Assembly (NCBI RefSeq): GCF_900177425.1
Contig: NZ_LT840184.1
Span: 202,308 to 266,307 of the forward strand
Direction of reading: 5' to 3'
Length of the DNA: 64,000 bases
From: Paenibacillus uliginis N3/975
GTDB lineage: Bacteria; Bacillota; Bacilli; Paenibacillales; Paenibacillaceae
Translations under genes and position numbers: made by a program
The notes under the pieces: model-generated
Databases searched by the model: none
Told to the model about the DNA's origin: nothing
What the model saw: only the letters and a program-made list of their open reading frames with translations
Shown here: positions 26,701 to 35,525 of the stretch, piece after piece
How positions within the stretch are numbered: position 1 is the first letter of the stretch
How the letters are laid out: every line of letters begins with the position of its first letter

Positions 26701-27591
26701 TTGGACATCCGGCATTTACAGTACTTTTTGGAAGTAGCGCGTCTTCGCAGCTTTACTAAAGCAGCAGAGATGTTGTACATAACCCAACCGACGATCAGCA
26801 AGACGATTAGAAATATGGAGGATGAGTGGGGAGTTACCCTCTTTCATCGGCAGGGAAGGGGTATCGAGCTTACCGATGCGGGCCGGATTATGTATCAGCA
26901 GGCACAACAAATGGTTGAGGCCTTTCAGCGGGTTTCGGACGAGCTTGAGGATCTGATGAATTTGAAGCGGGGACATTTAAGAATCGGACTACCGCCAATG
27001 ATCGGTTCCAGCTTTTTTCCGGAAGTGATCGGGCAGTTTCATCATAAGTACCCACAGATTACGATCCAGCTCATTGAGGATGGAGCCAAGAAAGTGGAAG
27101 CGGACGTGGAGAGCGGGCAGACCGACATTGGCGTTGCCGTGCTGCCGGTAAACGAGGAAGTGTTTCACTATTATTCGTTCATTCAGGAGAATTTACTTCT
27201 TCTGCTCCATCCGTCTCACCGGCTTGCTGGACGTGATTCGGTTTCCCTTGTGGAGCTGGCGGATGAGCCCTTTGTATTGTTTCGAGAGGACTTTACACTG
27301 CATGACCGGATTATCCGGGAGTGCATCGGAGCGGGATTTGAGCCGCATGTCGTATACGAAAGCTCGCAGTGGGATTTAATCAGCGGGATGGTTGCGGCCA
27401 ATCTGGGCATTGCGTTGCTACCGGAGACAATATGCAGAGAAATCGATGCTTCGCGTGTCACGATCCTTCCATTAGATAATCCGTCCATACCATGGCAGCT
27501 CGGCATGGTATGGCGCAAGGATCGGTACTTGTCCTTTGCCGCCAGAGAGTGGATTTCATTTACCCGCTCCCTGCTTGGGGAGAAAGGGTAA
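26701..27591 (+). CDS. LysR-family regulator, CidR-like
   Basis: 296 residues. The N-terminal winged helix is typical (MDIRHLQYFLEVARLRSFTKAAEMLYITQPTISKTI), followed by a substrate-binding domain (about 90-290). The start is a TTG at 26701 behind AGAGGGGG; it gives the standard LysR opening. It is transcribed away from lrgAB across a short intergenic region, so it very likely regulates that operon, as CidR does with acetate or pyruvate-type signals. Confidence 0.9.
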   Translation: MDIRHLQYFLEVARLRSFTKAAEMLYITQPTISKTIRNMEDEWGVTLFHRQGRGIELTDAGRIMYQQAQQMVEAFQRVSDELEDLMNLKRGHLRIGLPPMIGSSFFPEVIGQFHHKYPQITIQLIEDGAKKVEADVESGQTDIGVAVLPVNEEVFHYYSFIQENLLLLLHPSHRLAGRDSVSLVELADEPFVLFREDFTLHDRIIRECIGAGFEPHVVYESSQWDLISGMVAANLGIALLPETICREIDASRVTILPLDNPSIPWQLGMVWRKDRYLSFAAREWISFTRSLLGEKG

Positions 27592-27604
27592 GAGGAAGGC
27601 TCAA

Positions 27605-27643
27605 GAAGCCTTCTCGCCTTCAATAGGCGGGGAGGTTTCTTTT
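27605..27643 (+). terminator. terminator of the LysR gene
   Basis: AGCCTTCTCGCC pairs with GGCGGGGAGGTT (two G-U pairs) and is followed by TCTTTTG. Confidence 0.7.
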
Positions 27644-27705
27644 GTTATGAGCATGAAAAACTGTAGTAAATGAGAATATCTAGATGTTCATACATTTTGA
27701 TGCGA

Positions 27706-27720
27706 TGGATATAATATCCA
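27706..27720. promoter_or_regulatory. palindrome over the catalase -10 region
   Basis: TGGATATAATATCCA is a perfect 15-base palindrome that contains the best -10 candidate TATAAT (27710-27715), 50 bases before the catalase start. A repressor bound there would block transcription. It does not match the PerR box consensus well, so the binding protein is unknown. Confidence 0.4.
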
Positions 27721-27769
27721 TAGTAAAGAACGTAGCGACTCGATTTATTTTGCAAAGGAGATGAATGCA

Positions 27770-29407
27770 GTGAAAGATCAGGAGTTTACAGAAGGTGGTC
27801 GGCAGTTGGATCAGGACCGGGAGAGCTATTCCCGAAATGCCGGGGAAACGGAGCAGCACAACACACTGACAGACCGTCAGGGCCATCCGATTCATGATAA
27901 CCAAAATGTGAGAACGGTTGGTAACCGCGGTCCTATGACACTGGAGAACTACCATTTTCTTGAGAAAATCACTCACTTCGACCGGGAGCGTATACCGGAG
28001 CGTGTCGTTCATGCCAGAGGTGCAGGCGCGCATGGCTACTTTGAGGCATACGGCAAAGCGGGTGACGAACCGGTCTCGAAATATACCCGGGCAAAACTGT
28101 TCCAAACGCCAGGTAAGCGTACCCCGGTGTTTGTTCGTTTCTCAACCGTGGTTCACGGCTCGGGTTCTCCAGAAACACTTCGCGATCCTCGTGGCTTTGC
28201 TGTAAAGTTTTATACGGAGGAAGGCAACTGGGATCTGGTGGGTAACAACCTGAAAATCTTTTTTATACGCGATCCGTTGAAGTTCCCGGATATGGTGCAT
28301 GCATTCAAGCCGGATCCGGTGTCGAACGTTCCCGGACCGGTCGGCATGTTCGACTTCGTCTCCCGATCACCGGAAGCGACACATATGATTACATTTGTGT
28401 TCTCCCCTTGGGGGATTCCGGCAAACTATCGTCAAATGCAGGGCTCCGGTGTAAATACATATAAGTGGGTGAATGCGGAAGGTACCGGAGTTCTGGTGAA
28501 GTATCACTGGGAGCCAATCAAGCAGGGCATCAAAAACCTGACCCAGAAGGAAGCAAATGAAATTCAGGGAATGAACGACAGTCATGCGACACAGGACCTG
28601 TACGAGGCGATTGAGCGCGGTGATTATCCGGAATGGGAACTGTGCGTTCAAATTATGAGTGATGACGACCATCCGGAGCTGGAGTTTGATCCGCTGGATC
28701 CGACAAAGTTGTGGCCTGCCGATCAGTTCCCCTTCCTTAAAGTAGGGAAAATGGTGCTTGACCGTAATCCAGAAAATTATTACAACGAGGTGGAACAGGC
28801 CGCCTTCGGTACAGGTGTGTTGGTGGACGGACTGGACTTCTCGGACGACAAGCTGCTTCAGGGCCGAACGTTCTCCTATTCCGATACCCAGCGTCACCGG
28901 GTAGGGACGAATTATTTGCAACTGCCGATCAATGCTCCGAAAAAAAGGGTGGCGACGAACCAACGAGGCGGTCAAATGCAATATTTTGTAGATAAAGCAC
29001 CGGGTCAAAGCCCGCATGTGGATTACGAGCCGTCCATGACGGACGGTTTGAAGGAAGCCCAGCAGACAGCGAAGCCGCATCAGCCGAACTATCATGCCAA
29101 TCTCGTTCGCGAGAAGATTGATCGTCCGCTCGACTTTAAGCAGGCTGGAGATACGTATCGGGCATTTGAGAACTGGGAGCGGGATGAGCTGATCAGCAAC
29201 CTGGTCGCTGCCTTGATCCAGTGTGATACCCGCATTCAGGAGGTAATGGTGGAATACTTCACGAATGCGGATGAAGAATACGGAAGACGGGTAAGAGAAG
29301 GTCTTGATCAAGCCAAGAAAGATCGCGGTAGTGACGCTAGCAAGAGCATACGGGATGAAGCGGTGCAGGATGCCGAGAGAAAAAGTCACGATGCTGATCC
29401 GTACTAA
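27770..29407 (+). CDS. haem catalase
   Basis: A 545-residue monofunctional catalase, removing hydrogen peroxide in the cytosol or spore. The distal His is in ERVVHARGAGAHGYFE, the distal Asn in WDLVGNNLKIFFIRD and the proximal Tyr in RTFSYSDTQRHR. Length and sequence are closer to the KatX type (about 547 residues) than to the 483-residue vegetative KatA, so a spore role is possible but not shown. I prefer the GTG at 27770, nine bases after AAGGAG; the ATG at 27761 touches that site. A palindrome overlies the presumed -10. Confidence 0.93.
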   Translation: MKDQEFTEGGRQLDQDRESYSRNAGETEQHNTLTDRQGHPIHDNQNVRTVGNRGPMTLENYHFLEKITHFDRERIPERVVHARGAGAHGYFEAYGKAGDEPVSKYTRAKLFQTPGKRTPVFVRFSTVVHGSGSPETLRDPRGFAVKFYTEEGNWDLVGNNLKIFFIRDPLKFPDMVHAFKPDPVSNVPGPVGMFDFVSRSPEATHMITFVFSPWGIPANYRQMQGSGVNTYKWVNAEGTGVLVKYHWEPIKQGIKNLTQKEANEIQGMNDSHATQDLYEAIERGDYPEWELCVQIMSDDDHPELEFDPLDPTKLWPADQFPFLKVGKMVLDRNPENYYNEVEQAAFGTGVLVDGLDFSDDKLLQGRTFSYSDTQRHRVGTNYLQLPINAPKKRVATNQRGGQMQYFVDKAPGQSPHVDYEPSMTDGLKEAQQTAKPHQPNYHANLVREKIDRPLDFKQAGDTYRAFENWERDELISNLVAALIQCDTRIQEVMVEYFTNADEEYGRRVREGLDQAKKDRGSDASKSIRDEAVQDAERKSHDADPY

Positions 29408-29420
29408 ACAACAAAATATG

Positions 29421-29459
29421 AACGCCGCTCGCAGATACGATGGTCGGGCGGCGTTTTTT
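29421..29459 (+). terminator. terminator after catalase
   Basis: AACGCCGCTCG and CGGGCGGCGTT form the stem, followed by TTTTTC. Confidence 0.8.
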
Positions 29460-29556
29460 CTTTGCTGAGAGCGGAGTTGAAGTGCTAATATATATATTCT
29501 AAGAAGCCTATTGACAGTAAAGTATATTACATAAATAAGAAAGTGGTGGTCGAAAG

Positions 29557-30597
29557 ATGACGATACAAGTGGGTATTATTGGTTATGGATTATCCGGCTC
29601 TACTTTTCATGCGCCTCTTCTTACGAGCATACCGGATTATCGAATCCGGGCAGTCGTATCTTCTAATCCAGATAAAGTAAGAAAGGATCTTCCCAGCACC
29701 AAGGTAGTTAGTCATGTGGATGAGCTGCTGCAGGATGAAGAAATTGCGGTTGTGGTGGTGGCCAGCCCGAATGCGACCCATTTTGAATACGCTCAAAAGG
29801 CAATCGAAGCCGGAAAGCATGTGGTTGTAGAGAAGCCGTTCACAGTCACTTCAGAGGAAGCGGACACCCTGATCCGTCTTGCACAGGAAAAAGGGGTTCT
29901 ACTGACGGTGTACCATAATCGCCGCTGGGACAATGATTTTCTCACAGTGCGCAACTTGCTGGAAACCGGAGCCTTGGGCAAGCTTTCCGTGTATCAAGTG
30001 CATCACAACAGATACCGTCCGCTGGTTCAGCAGCGGTGGAAAGAACAGCAAGGACCTGGAGCGGGAGAGTTGTACAATTTGGGCTCTCACCTGATCGACC
30101 AGGCTCTGTTCCTGTTCGGTAAGCCGAAGACCGTATGGGCTGATATACGTGCTGAACGCGAGGGGTCGGAAGTTACGGACTATTTTCATCTTGTATTCGG
30201 ATATGAGAAGTACCGTGTTATTTTGCATTCCGGCTCTCTCGTTCGGCAGGCAGGACCGCGGTTTGAGCTGCACGGGGATAAAGGCAGTTTCCTGAAGTAT
30301 GGGCAGGATCCGCAGGAATCGCAGCTGAAGCAGGGAATGCACCCTGGCGATAGCGGGTGGGGAGAAGACCAGCCGGATCAGTACGGCGAGTTGGCAACGG
30401 AACTTAGCGGATTGGCTGTTCAGGGTGAAATCGAGACCCTGCCGGGAAGATATCAGGCATTCTATCAGGGCCTTGCTGAAGCGATTTTGGAAGGATCTGA
30501 GGTGCCAGTGAAGCCCGAGGATGCACGCGACACGATTTCCATGATCGAGTATGCCATAGAGAGCCATCGAAAGGGCTCCATAATCACCGTGTCCTGA
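29557..30597 (+). CDS. Gfo/Idh/MocA-family oxidoreductase
   Basis: 346 residues. An N-terminal NAD(P)-binding Rossmann fold (GIIGYGLSGSTFHAPLL), the characteristic EKP motif (GKHVVVEKPFTVT near residues 90-102), then the C-terminal alpha/beta domain with NLGSHLIDQALFLFG. Relatives oxidise sugars or inositols. The close spacing to the GFxxHAPL form recalls YdgJ/YvaA-type dehydrogenases. Substrate unknown; the flanking genes do not suggest a sugar pathway. It has its own promoter region after the catalase terminator. Confidence 0.88.
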   Translation: MTIQVGIIGYGLSGSTFHAPLLTSIPDYRIRAVVSSNPDKVRKDLPSTKVVSHVDELLQDEEIAVVVVASPNATHFEYAQKAIEAGKHVVVEKPFTVTSEEADTLIRLAQEKGVLLTVYHNRRWDNDFLTVRNLLETGALGKLSVYQVHHNRYRPLVQQRWKEQQGPGAGELYNLGSHLIDQALFLFGKPKTVWADIRAEREGSEVTDYFHLVFGYEKYRVILHSGSLVRQAGPRFELHGDKGSFLKYGQDPQESQLKQGMHPGDSGWGEDQPDQYGELATELSGLAVQGEIETLPGRYQAFYQGLAEAILEGSEVPVKPEDARDTISMIEYAIESHRKGSIITVS

Positions 30598-30706
30598 TCG
30601 GGCACATAAGTTTCCTCTGTTCGTGGGATAGTATGCTGTAATAGCCCTGTCATGACAAGTGACGGTGGGCGACCGACTATACCACGGAGAAGGAGAGTAC
30701 AAAAGC

Positions 30707-31501
30707 ATGAATAAACGTTGCGTTCTTCGAGTGACGTCTATAATTACGTTGTGTTTTGCACTACTGTTGACGTTTTCGCTCTCGGCTTTCGCATCGGGCA
30801 GCGGGCCTTTCCATTTCGGCTTTAAGCGAAGTGTGAACGGTAAGCTTCCGTCTATTGATCAGGAGGGCTTTAAAGAGCTCCTTAAGAAGCATGGCGCTGT
30901 CTTTATGGGAGATTCCAGCAAGAAAGAATTGTACATGACGTTTGATAACGGGTATGAAAATGGATTTACCGCGGGAATTCTGGATACGCTGAAAGCCAAA
31001 AAGGTGCCAGCAACCTTTTTTGTAACGGGCCATTATGTTAAGACGCAGACAGAACTTCTGAAACGGATGACAGCGGAGGGGCATATTATCGGTAACCATT
31101 CCTGGAGTCATCCAGACGTGTCCACGATTTCAGCGGAAAAGCTGACGGAGGAGCTCGATCGGGTAAAGACCGAGGTTACTAATGTAACTGGGCAAAAAGA
31201 GATGAAATACCTCCGGACACCGCGCGGAATTTTTAACGAGCGCTCTCTAGCCGTGAGCAAGGAGCTGGGTTATACGAATGTGTTCTGGTCGCTCGCTTAC
31301 AAAGACTGGGACGTAAACGCCCAGCGCGGCTCCCAGTATGCTTATGAGAAAGTGACAGCGCAGCTCCACCCTGGTGCCGTCATGCTGCTCCATTCCATCT
31401 CCCGCGACAATGCGGAGGCGCTCGGTCGTATTATTGATGAAGCCCGGAAACAGGGCTACGAGTTTAAAAGCCTGGACGATATGGAGATAAAAGCGCCGTA
31501 A
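30707..31501 (+). CDS. pdaA: PdaA-type polysaccharide deacetylase
   Basis: 264 residues, the length of Bacillus PdaA. A signal peptide (about 1-30, ending SAFASG) precedes an NodB-homology domain with TFDNGYENGFT (metal Asp), VTGHYVKT, HIIGNHSWSHPD (His pair) and a late HPGAVMLLHS. PdaA removes acetyl groups from N-acetylmuramic acid so that the delta-lactam of spore cortex can form, which is needed for germination. I chose the ATG at 30707 behind GGAGAAGGAG rather than the distant GTG at 30659. The TFDNGYENG form is characteristic of the PdaA subgroup. Confidence 0.9.
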   Translation: MNKRCVLRVTSIITLCFALLLTFSLSAFASGSGPFHFGFKRSVNGKLPSIDQEGFKELLKKHGAVFMGDSSKKELYMTFDNGYENGFTAGILDTLKAKKVPATFFVTGHYVKTQTELLKRMTAEGHIIGNHSWSHPDVSTISAEKLTEELDRVKTEVTNVTGQKEMKYLRTPRGIFNERSLAVSKELGYTNVFWSLAYKDWDVNAQRGSQYAYEKVTAQLHPGAVMLLHSISRDNAEALGRIIDEARKQGYEFKSLDDMEIKAP

Positions 31502-31517
31502 CAGCATATATTTAGAG

Positions 31518-31567
31518 CGAGCACATTTCATGGCATATTATCAGTCATGAAATGTGCTCGTTTTATT
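31518..31567 (+). terminator. terminator after pdaA
   Basis: A perfect 15-bp stem, CGAGCACATTTCATG and its complement, followed by TTTTATTT. Confidence 0.85.
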
Positions 31568-31640
31568 TGCATTTTGCACCTCAGGAACGGATGTTTGGTA
31601 TAATACGGACCAGAAGATTGTGTTCAAAAGGAGACCGCAT

Positions 31641-33929
31641 ATGCCTCATACCATTCAAATATCCGTAAGGCCGCTGGTAGAGTATGTCTTTCGCAGCGGA
31701 AGCATTACCTCCGGCTTTCGGACGGCGACAACGCTGACCGAGGGAACGAGAGCACATCAGCAGATCCAGCGAGAATACGGAGAACAGGATCAGAAAGAGG
31801 TCCATCTGGAAGCCGAAATTCCTTACGAGGATCTGATATTTGCTGTAGAAGGGCGCTGTGACGGCCTTATTGTGGGAGAGGGACCGGTCATGATTGACGA
31901 GATCAAGTCCACCTCCGGTAACCTTGACGACATCGGAGAGGATTCTTATCCGGTTCACTGGGCTCAGGCAAAAATGTATGCTTACATGTATGCCAAGCAG
32001 CACGGTGACGAGGAAATGGCCGTTCAGCTGACGTATTTTCAAATACCAGTCGGGAATATAAAAAGGTTCCAGCGTACTTTCGGCTTTGAAGAGCTGGAAC
32101 GTTTTGCATTGGAGGTAGCGGAGGCTTATGCACCTTACGCTACCCTTCTGCGTGAGCATGCCAAGCGGAGGAACGCGAGTATACGTGATCTCGCATTTCC
32201 ATTTCCCGCTTACCGGACAGGCCAGCGCAAGCTGATGGGCGCCGTATATAAGAGCATCGGAGAAGGCCGGCGTTTATTCGCCAAGGCTCCAACCGGCATC
32301 GGCAAGACGATTTCCACGCTATTCCCTTCTATTAAGGCAATGATGGAAGGAACCGTACAGCGGATCTTTTATCTCACTGCCAAAACGATTACCCGGACGG
32401 CGGCAGAGGAAGCCGTAGCACTCATGCAGTCCGGGGGATTGCATATGCATACTGTGACACTAACGGCGAAAGACAAAATTTGCTTTGGCGCGGAGGAAGG
32501 ATGCGGACAAGAATCCTGTGTTTTTTCCGAGGGCTATTATGACCGCATCAACGGGGCAATACTGGACCTTTTGCAGCACGAGACGTCGATTACGCGCCCG
32601 GTCGTTGAGGCTTACGCACGTAAGCACCGGGTCTGCCCATTCGAATTCTCGCTAGATGCCGCTTATGCAGCTGACGCCGTTATCTGTGACTATAATTACG
32701 TGTTTGACCCGCGCGTCTCGTTCAAACGGATGCCGGAAGAGGTCAAGAAGCGGAGCGTACTTCTGGTGGATGAAGCTCACAATTTGGTGGACCGGGCACG
32801 TGGGATGTTCTCGGCAGAACTCAGAAAATCCATGTTTCTGGAAATTCAGCGAACCTTTAAGGAGATTAATCCGGGACTCTATCAAGCGGCGAAGACGGTA
32901 AACAACCGCTTTATTGTGTTCCGCAAGGTCAGCAACGAAGAAGAACGTATTGTGGGATCGCATCAGCCAGAGATGATGGATGAGCTGTTGGAGGACTTTG
33001 TCCTGCATGCCGAAGCCGAGCTGATGACCGGAAAAGGCGGGGAAGAGGTGGAGCAGCTGCTGGAGTGTTATTTTGCCGCTCAGGCTTATTTACGAATCTC
33101 CAAGCTATATGACGATCGGTTTGTAACTTATGCGGAAATGGACGGCAATGAGGTGTTCTTGAAGCTGTTCTGCCTGGACCCCTCGTTTTTGCTCCAACAG
33201 GCCGGGAAGAACTACCGCAGCACGGTGCTGTTCTCAGCGACCTTAACCCCGCTAATGTATTACAGGGACATGCTCGGAGCGGAGGAAGAGGACTACAGTC
33301 TCTCCATTCCGTCACCGTTCTCCCATGAACAGCTAGATGTCCGGTTGATGCCTACTTCTACCCGATACAAAGATAGGGATCGCAACAAGGACGCTATTGT
33401 CAATATGTTGGATAAGTTGGTGAAAGAAAAACCGGTCAATACGCTGGTATTTTTGCCTTCGTATCCGTACATGCAGGCTGTGTATGATGGCTTTACGGTG
33501 TTAAACCCAGGGGCGCGGACGCTGATTCAGGGTCACGCGATGCGGGAGGATGAGCGGGAGTCTTTCCTGGACTCCTTTCAAGCGGATGCCGAAGTGCCGT
33601 TGATCGGCTTCGCTGTGATGGGCGGTATTTTCTCGGAGGGGATTGACCTAAAAGGGGATCGGCTGGCCAGCGTCGTTGTTGTCGGCGTCGGGCTGCCTCA
33701 ACTGTCCTTCGAGAATGATATTATCAAGGAGTATTTCGACCGTAATGAGAAAAACGGCTACGACTATGCTTATGTGTATCCCGGCATGAACAAGGTATTG
33801 CAGGCCGGGGGTAGGCTGATTCGTTCCGAAGAGGACCGGGGAACACTCGTATTGGTTGACGACCGTTTTCAGAATCGTCAGTACCATGCTCTTCTGCCGG
33901 AGGAGTGGCGGTATTACCGTAGGATATAA
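31641..33929 (+). CDS. XPD/DinG-type helicase fused to a PD-(D/E)XK nuclease domain
   Basis: 762 residues. Residues about 1-175 look like a RecB/Cas4-type nuclease: CDGLIVGEGPVMIDEIKST has the D..EIK pattern and QAKMYAYMYA the following Gln motif. The helicase shows Walker A (APTGIGKTIST), DEAH (LVDEAHNLVDRA) and motif VI (QAGGRLIRSEEDRG). Four Cys (in KDKICFGAEEGCGQESC and HRVCPFEF) are placed as in the XPD/DinG iron-sulfur cluster. It should act on DNA repair or recombination intermediates. I chose the ATG at 31641 behind AAAAGGAG. Related nuclease-helicase proteins are common in Bacillales; its biological role is little known. Confidence 0.88.
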   Translation: MPHTIQISVRPLVEYVFRSGSITSGFRTATTLTEGTRAHQQIQREYGEQDQKEVHLEAEIPYEDLIFAVEGRCDGLIVGEGPVMIDEIKSTSGNLDDIGEDSYPVHWAQAKMYAYMYAKQHGDEEMAVQLTYFQIPVGNIKRFQRTFGFEELERFALEVAEAYAPYATLLREHAKRRNASIRDLAFPFPAYRTGQRKLMGAVYKSIGEGRRLFAKAPTGIGKTISTLFPSIKAMMEGTVQRIFYLTAKTITRTAAEEAVALMQSGGLHMHTVTLTAKDKICFGAEEGCGQESCVFSEGYYDRINGAILDLLQHETSITRPVVEAYARKHRVCPFEFSLDAAYAADAVICDYNYVFDPRVSFKRMPEEVKKRSVLLVDEAHNLVDRARGMFSAELRKSMFLEIQRTFKEINPGLYQAAKTVNNRFIVFRKVSNEEERIVGSHQPEMMDELLEDFVLHAEAELMTGKGGEEVEQLLECYFAAQAYLRISKLYDDRFVTYAEMDGNEVFLKLFCLDPSFLLQQAGKNYRSTVLFSATLTPLMYYRDMLGAEEEDYSLSIPSPFSHEQLDVRLMPTSTRYKDRDRNKDAIVNMLDKLVKEKPVNTLVFLPSYPYMQAVYDGFTVLNPGARTLIQGHAMREDERESFLDSFQADAEVPLIGFAVMGGIFSEGIDLKGDRLASVVVVGVGLPQLSFENDIIKEYFDRNEKNGYDYAYVYPGMNKVLQAGGRLIRSEEDRGTLVLVDDRFQNRQYHALLPEEWRYYRRI

Positions 33930-33952
33930 CATCTGTTTTGAAGTGGTAAATG

Positions 33953-33981
33953 TTGACACATGGGGATGCCGGATCTATAAT
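33953..33981 (+). promoter_or_regulatory. consensus sigma-A promoter of the leader and rsgA-like gene
   Basis: TTGACA (33953-33958), exactly 17 bases, then TATAAT (33976-33981). This is a perfect vegetative consensus. Transcription would start near 33988, giving a leader of about 420 bases before the GTPase gene. Confidence 0.85.
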
Positions 33982-34016
33982 ACGGATATACTTTTGAGAA
34001 AAGGAGGCTGATGTTA

Positions 34017-34079
34017 ATGAAAAACTTGATGAAACGTATGTACACGTTAGCGTTGGTCTCTACGGACGGGGAAAGATAG
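34017..34079 (+). CDS. 20-residue leader peptide of an attenuator
   Basis: Reads MKNLMKRMYTLALVSTDGER and stops with TAG. AAGGAGG lies nine bases upstream, an ideal ribosome site for such a short frame. An ATG two codons earlier is in frame but too close to the site. It is the first thing transcribed from the consensus promoter at 33953. Codons 13-16 contain GGTCTC (34055-34060) and CGG (34063-34065), which can pair with GAGACC (34141-34146) and CCG (34135-34137), the left arm of the first terminator. So the leader RNA can form an antiterminator when ribosomes do not cover those codons. A regulatory role is inferred. Confidence 0.7.
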   Translation: MKNLMKRMYTLALVSTDGER

Positions 34080-34085
34080 TCGTTT

Positions 34086-34171
34086 AATTCGTGCCCTTGC
34101 GACGATGAAGGCAGGCATGAATTCTGATGACGGGCCGCAGGAGACCTTACACGGTTTCTCGCGGTTTTTTT
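34086..34171 (+). promoter_or_regulatory. attenuator: leader hairpin and first terminator
   Basis: AATTCGTGCC (34086-34095) pairs with GGCATGAATT (34114-34123). The terminator stem follows: CCGCAGGAGACC (34135-34146) with GGTTTCTCGCGG (34153-34164), then seven T residues. Its left arm is also complementary to part of the leader ORF, so terminator and antiterminator exclude each other. Confidence 0.65.
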
Positions 34172-34240
34172 CATTTCTAAGGTCGTCCTCTTTATCATGT
34201 GTGTGATTGATGAAGGGGACAGCTGCCTTGTGGAAAGCAA

Positions 34241-34268
34241 ACCGCAGACAACATTCTGCGGTTTTTTT
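34241..34268 (+). terminator. second leader terminator
   Basis: A perfect 8-bp stem ACCGCAGA-CAACAT-TCTGCGGT followed by TTTTTT. It lies between the first attenuator and the GTPase gene. A G-U-rich hairpin (GTCCTCTTTATC with GATGAAGGGGAC) precedes it. Confidence 0.75.
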
Positions 34269-34320
34269 GAATTATAAGAGAGTATAAATTTGGAATTTTA
34301 TACTTGGCTTATATTTCTCG

Positions 34321-34365
34321 AAGAAACGCCGCAGCCCTTAAAAAAGGACACTGAGGGCGTTTCTT
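34321..34365 (+). promoter_or_regulatory. third leader hairpin before the rsgA-like gene
   Basis: AAGAAACGCC (34321-34330) pairs perfectly with GGCGTTTCTT (34356-34365). No T run follows beyond CTT. It stands 42 bases before the GTPase start and could affect readthrough, stability or translation. Confidence 0.45.
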
Positions 34366-34406
34366 CTTGCGTTTAACTATACCAATTGGATAAAGGGGTT
34401 ATCGGC

Positions 34407-35525
34407 TTGAATCGTGAAACAGTAGAATTAACGAAGTATGGATGGAATCAACATTGGCAATCACTTATGGACAGTATGCAGGACCCTAATAAGCCGCTTG
34501 TTCCCGGCCGGGTTACAGCTCAATATTCTAAACAGTACCGAATCATAACGGAAACAGGGGAGAAAACTGCCGCAGTTACAGGGAAATATGAATACGAAGC
34601 ATTAAGCCGCAGTGATTTTCCTGCCGTTGGGGACTGGATACTCGTAGAGCCTCTGCAGGGAGAGGCGAGAGCGGTCATTCACAGGCTTCTTCCGCGGGCC
34701 ACGGCCATGACTCGTAAAGAAGCCGGGAGTGTGCCGGATGAACAGGTTATTGCGGCTAACACGGACACCGTATTTATTGTCAGCGCGCTGAATCAGGATT
34801 TTAACGTTCGAAAAATTGAGCGGTACCTGATCGCAGTATGGGAAAGCGGATCACAGCCTGTGGTGCTGCTAACAAAGGCAGACTTGTGTGATGACCCCGA
34901 TGAATATGTATCACAGGTTGTATCTTCAGCGCCGGGCGTACCTGTACACGCGGTAAGCTCCGTGCTGGATCAGGGGAAAGAAGATATCTCACCGTACCTC
35001 ATGCCTGGACATACGGTTGCGATTACCGGTTCCTCCGGCGCAGGTAAATCTACATTGCTCAACTGGCTTTCCGGCGAGGAGATCCAACGTGTTCAGGGTA
35101 TTCGGGAAGAGGATGCCAGAGGAAGGCATACTACGACGCATCGGGAGCTTTTCCTCCTGCCAGGGGGAGCCATTATGGTGGACACACCGGGGATGCGGGA
35201 GCTTCAGCTGTGGGACTCAGCAGGTGGCTGGGGGGAGACGTTCTCGGACATTGAAGAGCTTGCCGGACTGTGCCGTTTCCATGACTGTCGCCATGAATCG
35301 GAAGCCGGCTGTGCCGTCCAGCAAGCGCTTGATGATGGAACGCTGGACCCGGGGCGCTTTACCAACTATAAGAAAACGGAAAAAGAGCTCGCATACCTCG
35401 CTAAGAAGGAGAACAGCGCTTCGAAGCGACAAAAAGAACATGGGCGGCCCCATTCATCTAAATCCCGGAGGGATAGAAGAGCAGGCGGATATTCTTTCTC
35501 GAATGACGGTTATGATTACGATTGA
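34407..35525 (+). CDS. RsgA-like circularly permuted ribosome GTPase
   Basis: 372 residues. N-terminal OB fold (about 25-95), then a permuted GTPase domain: NKxD-like LLTKADL before Walker A GSSGAGKSTLLNWL and DTPGM. A C-terminal zinc knuckle follows (CRFHDCRHESEAGC) and a basic, Ser/Arg-rich tail. RsgA (YjeQ/YloQ) helps mature the 30S subunit. Its size and the long tail suggest a second, RsgA-type paralogue rather than the housekeeping copy, which usually sits in the prpC-prkC cluster; I therefore give no symbol. Start is a TTG at 34407 with AAGGGG nine bases upstream. The leader with attenuators implies induction on translation stress. Confidence 0.88.
   Translation: MNRETVELTKYGWNQHWQSLMDSMQDPNKPLVPGRVTAQYSKQYRIITETGEKTAAVTGKYEYEALSRSDFPAVGDWILVEPLQGEARAVIHRLLPRATAMTRKEAGSVPDEQVIAANTDTVFIVSALNQDFNVRKIERYLIAVWESGSQPVVLLTKADLCDDPDEYVSQVVSSAPGVPVHAVSSVLDQGKEDISPYLMPGHTVAITGSSGAGKSTLLNWLSGEEIQRVQGIREEDARGRHTTTHRELFLLPGGAIMVDTPGMRELQLWDSAGGWGETFSDIEELAGLCRFHDCRHESEAGCAVQQALDDGTLDPGRFTNYKKTEKELAYLAKKENSASKRQKEHGRPHSSKSRRDRRAGGYSFSNDGYDYD

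Noticed and set aside
28367..29389. Long minus-strand frame opposite the catalase gene
   Set aside because: It has no ribosome site and no recognisable protein features. The sense gene is a textbook catalase; the frame is a codon-bias shadow.
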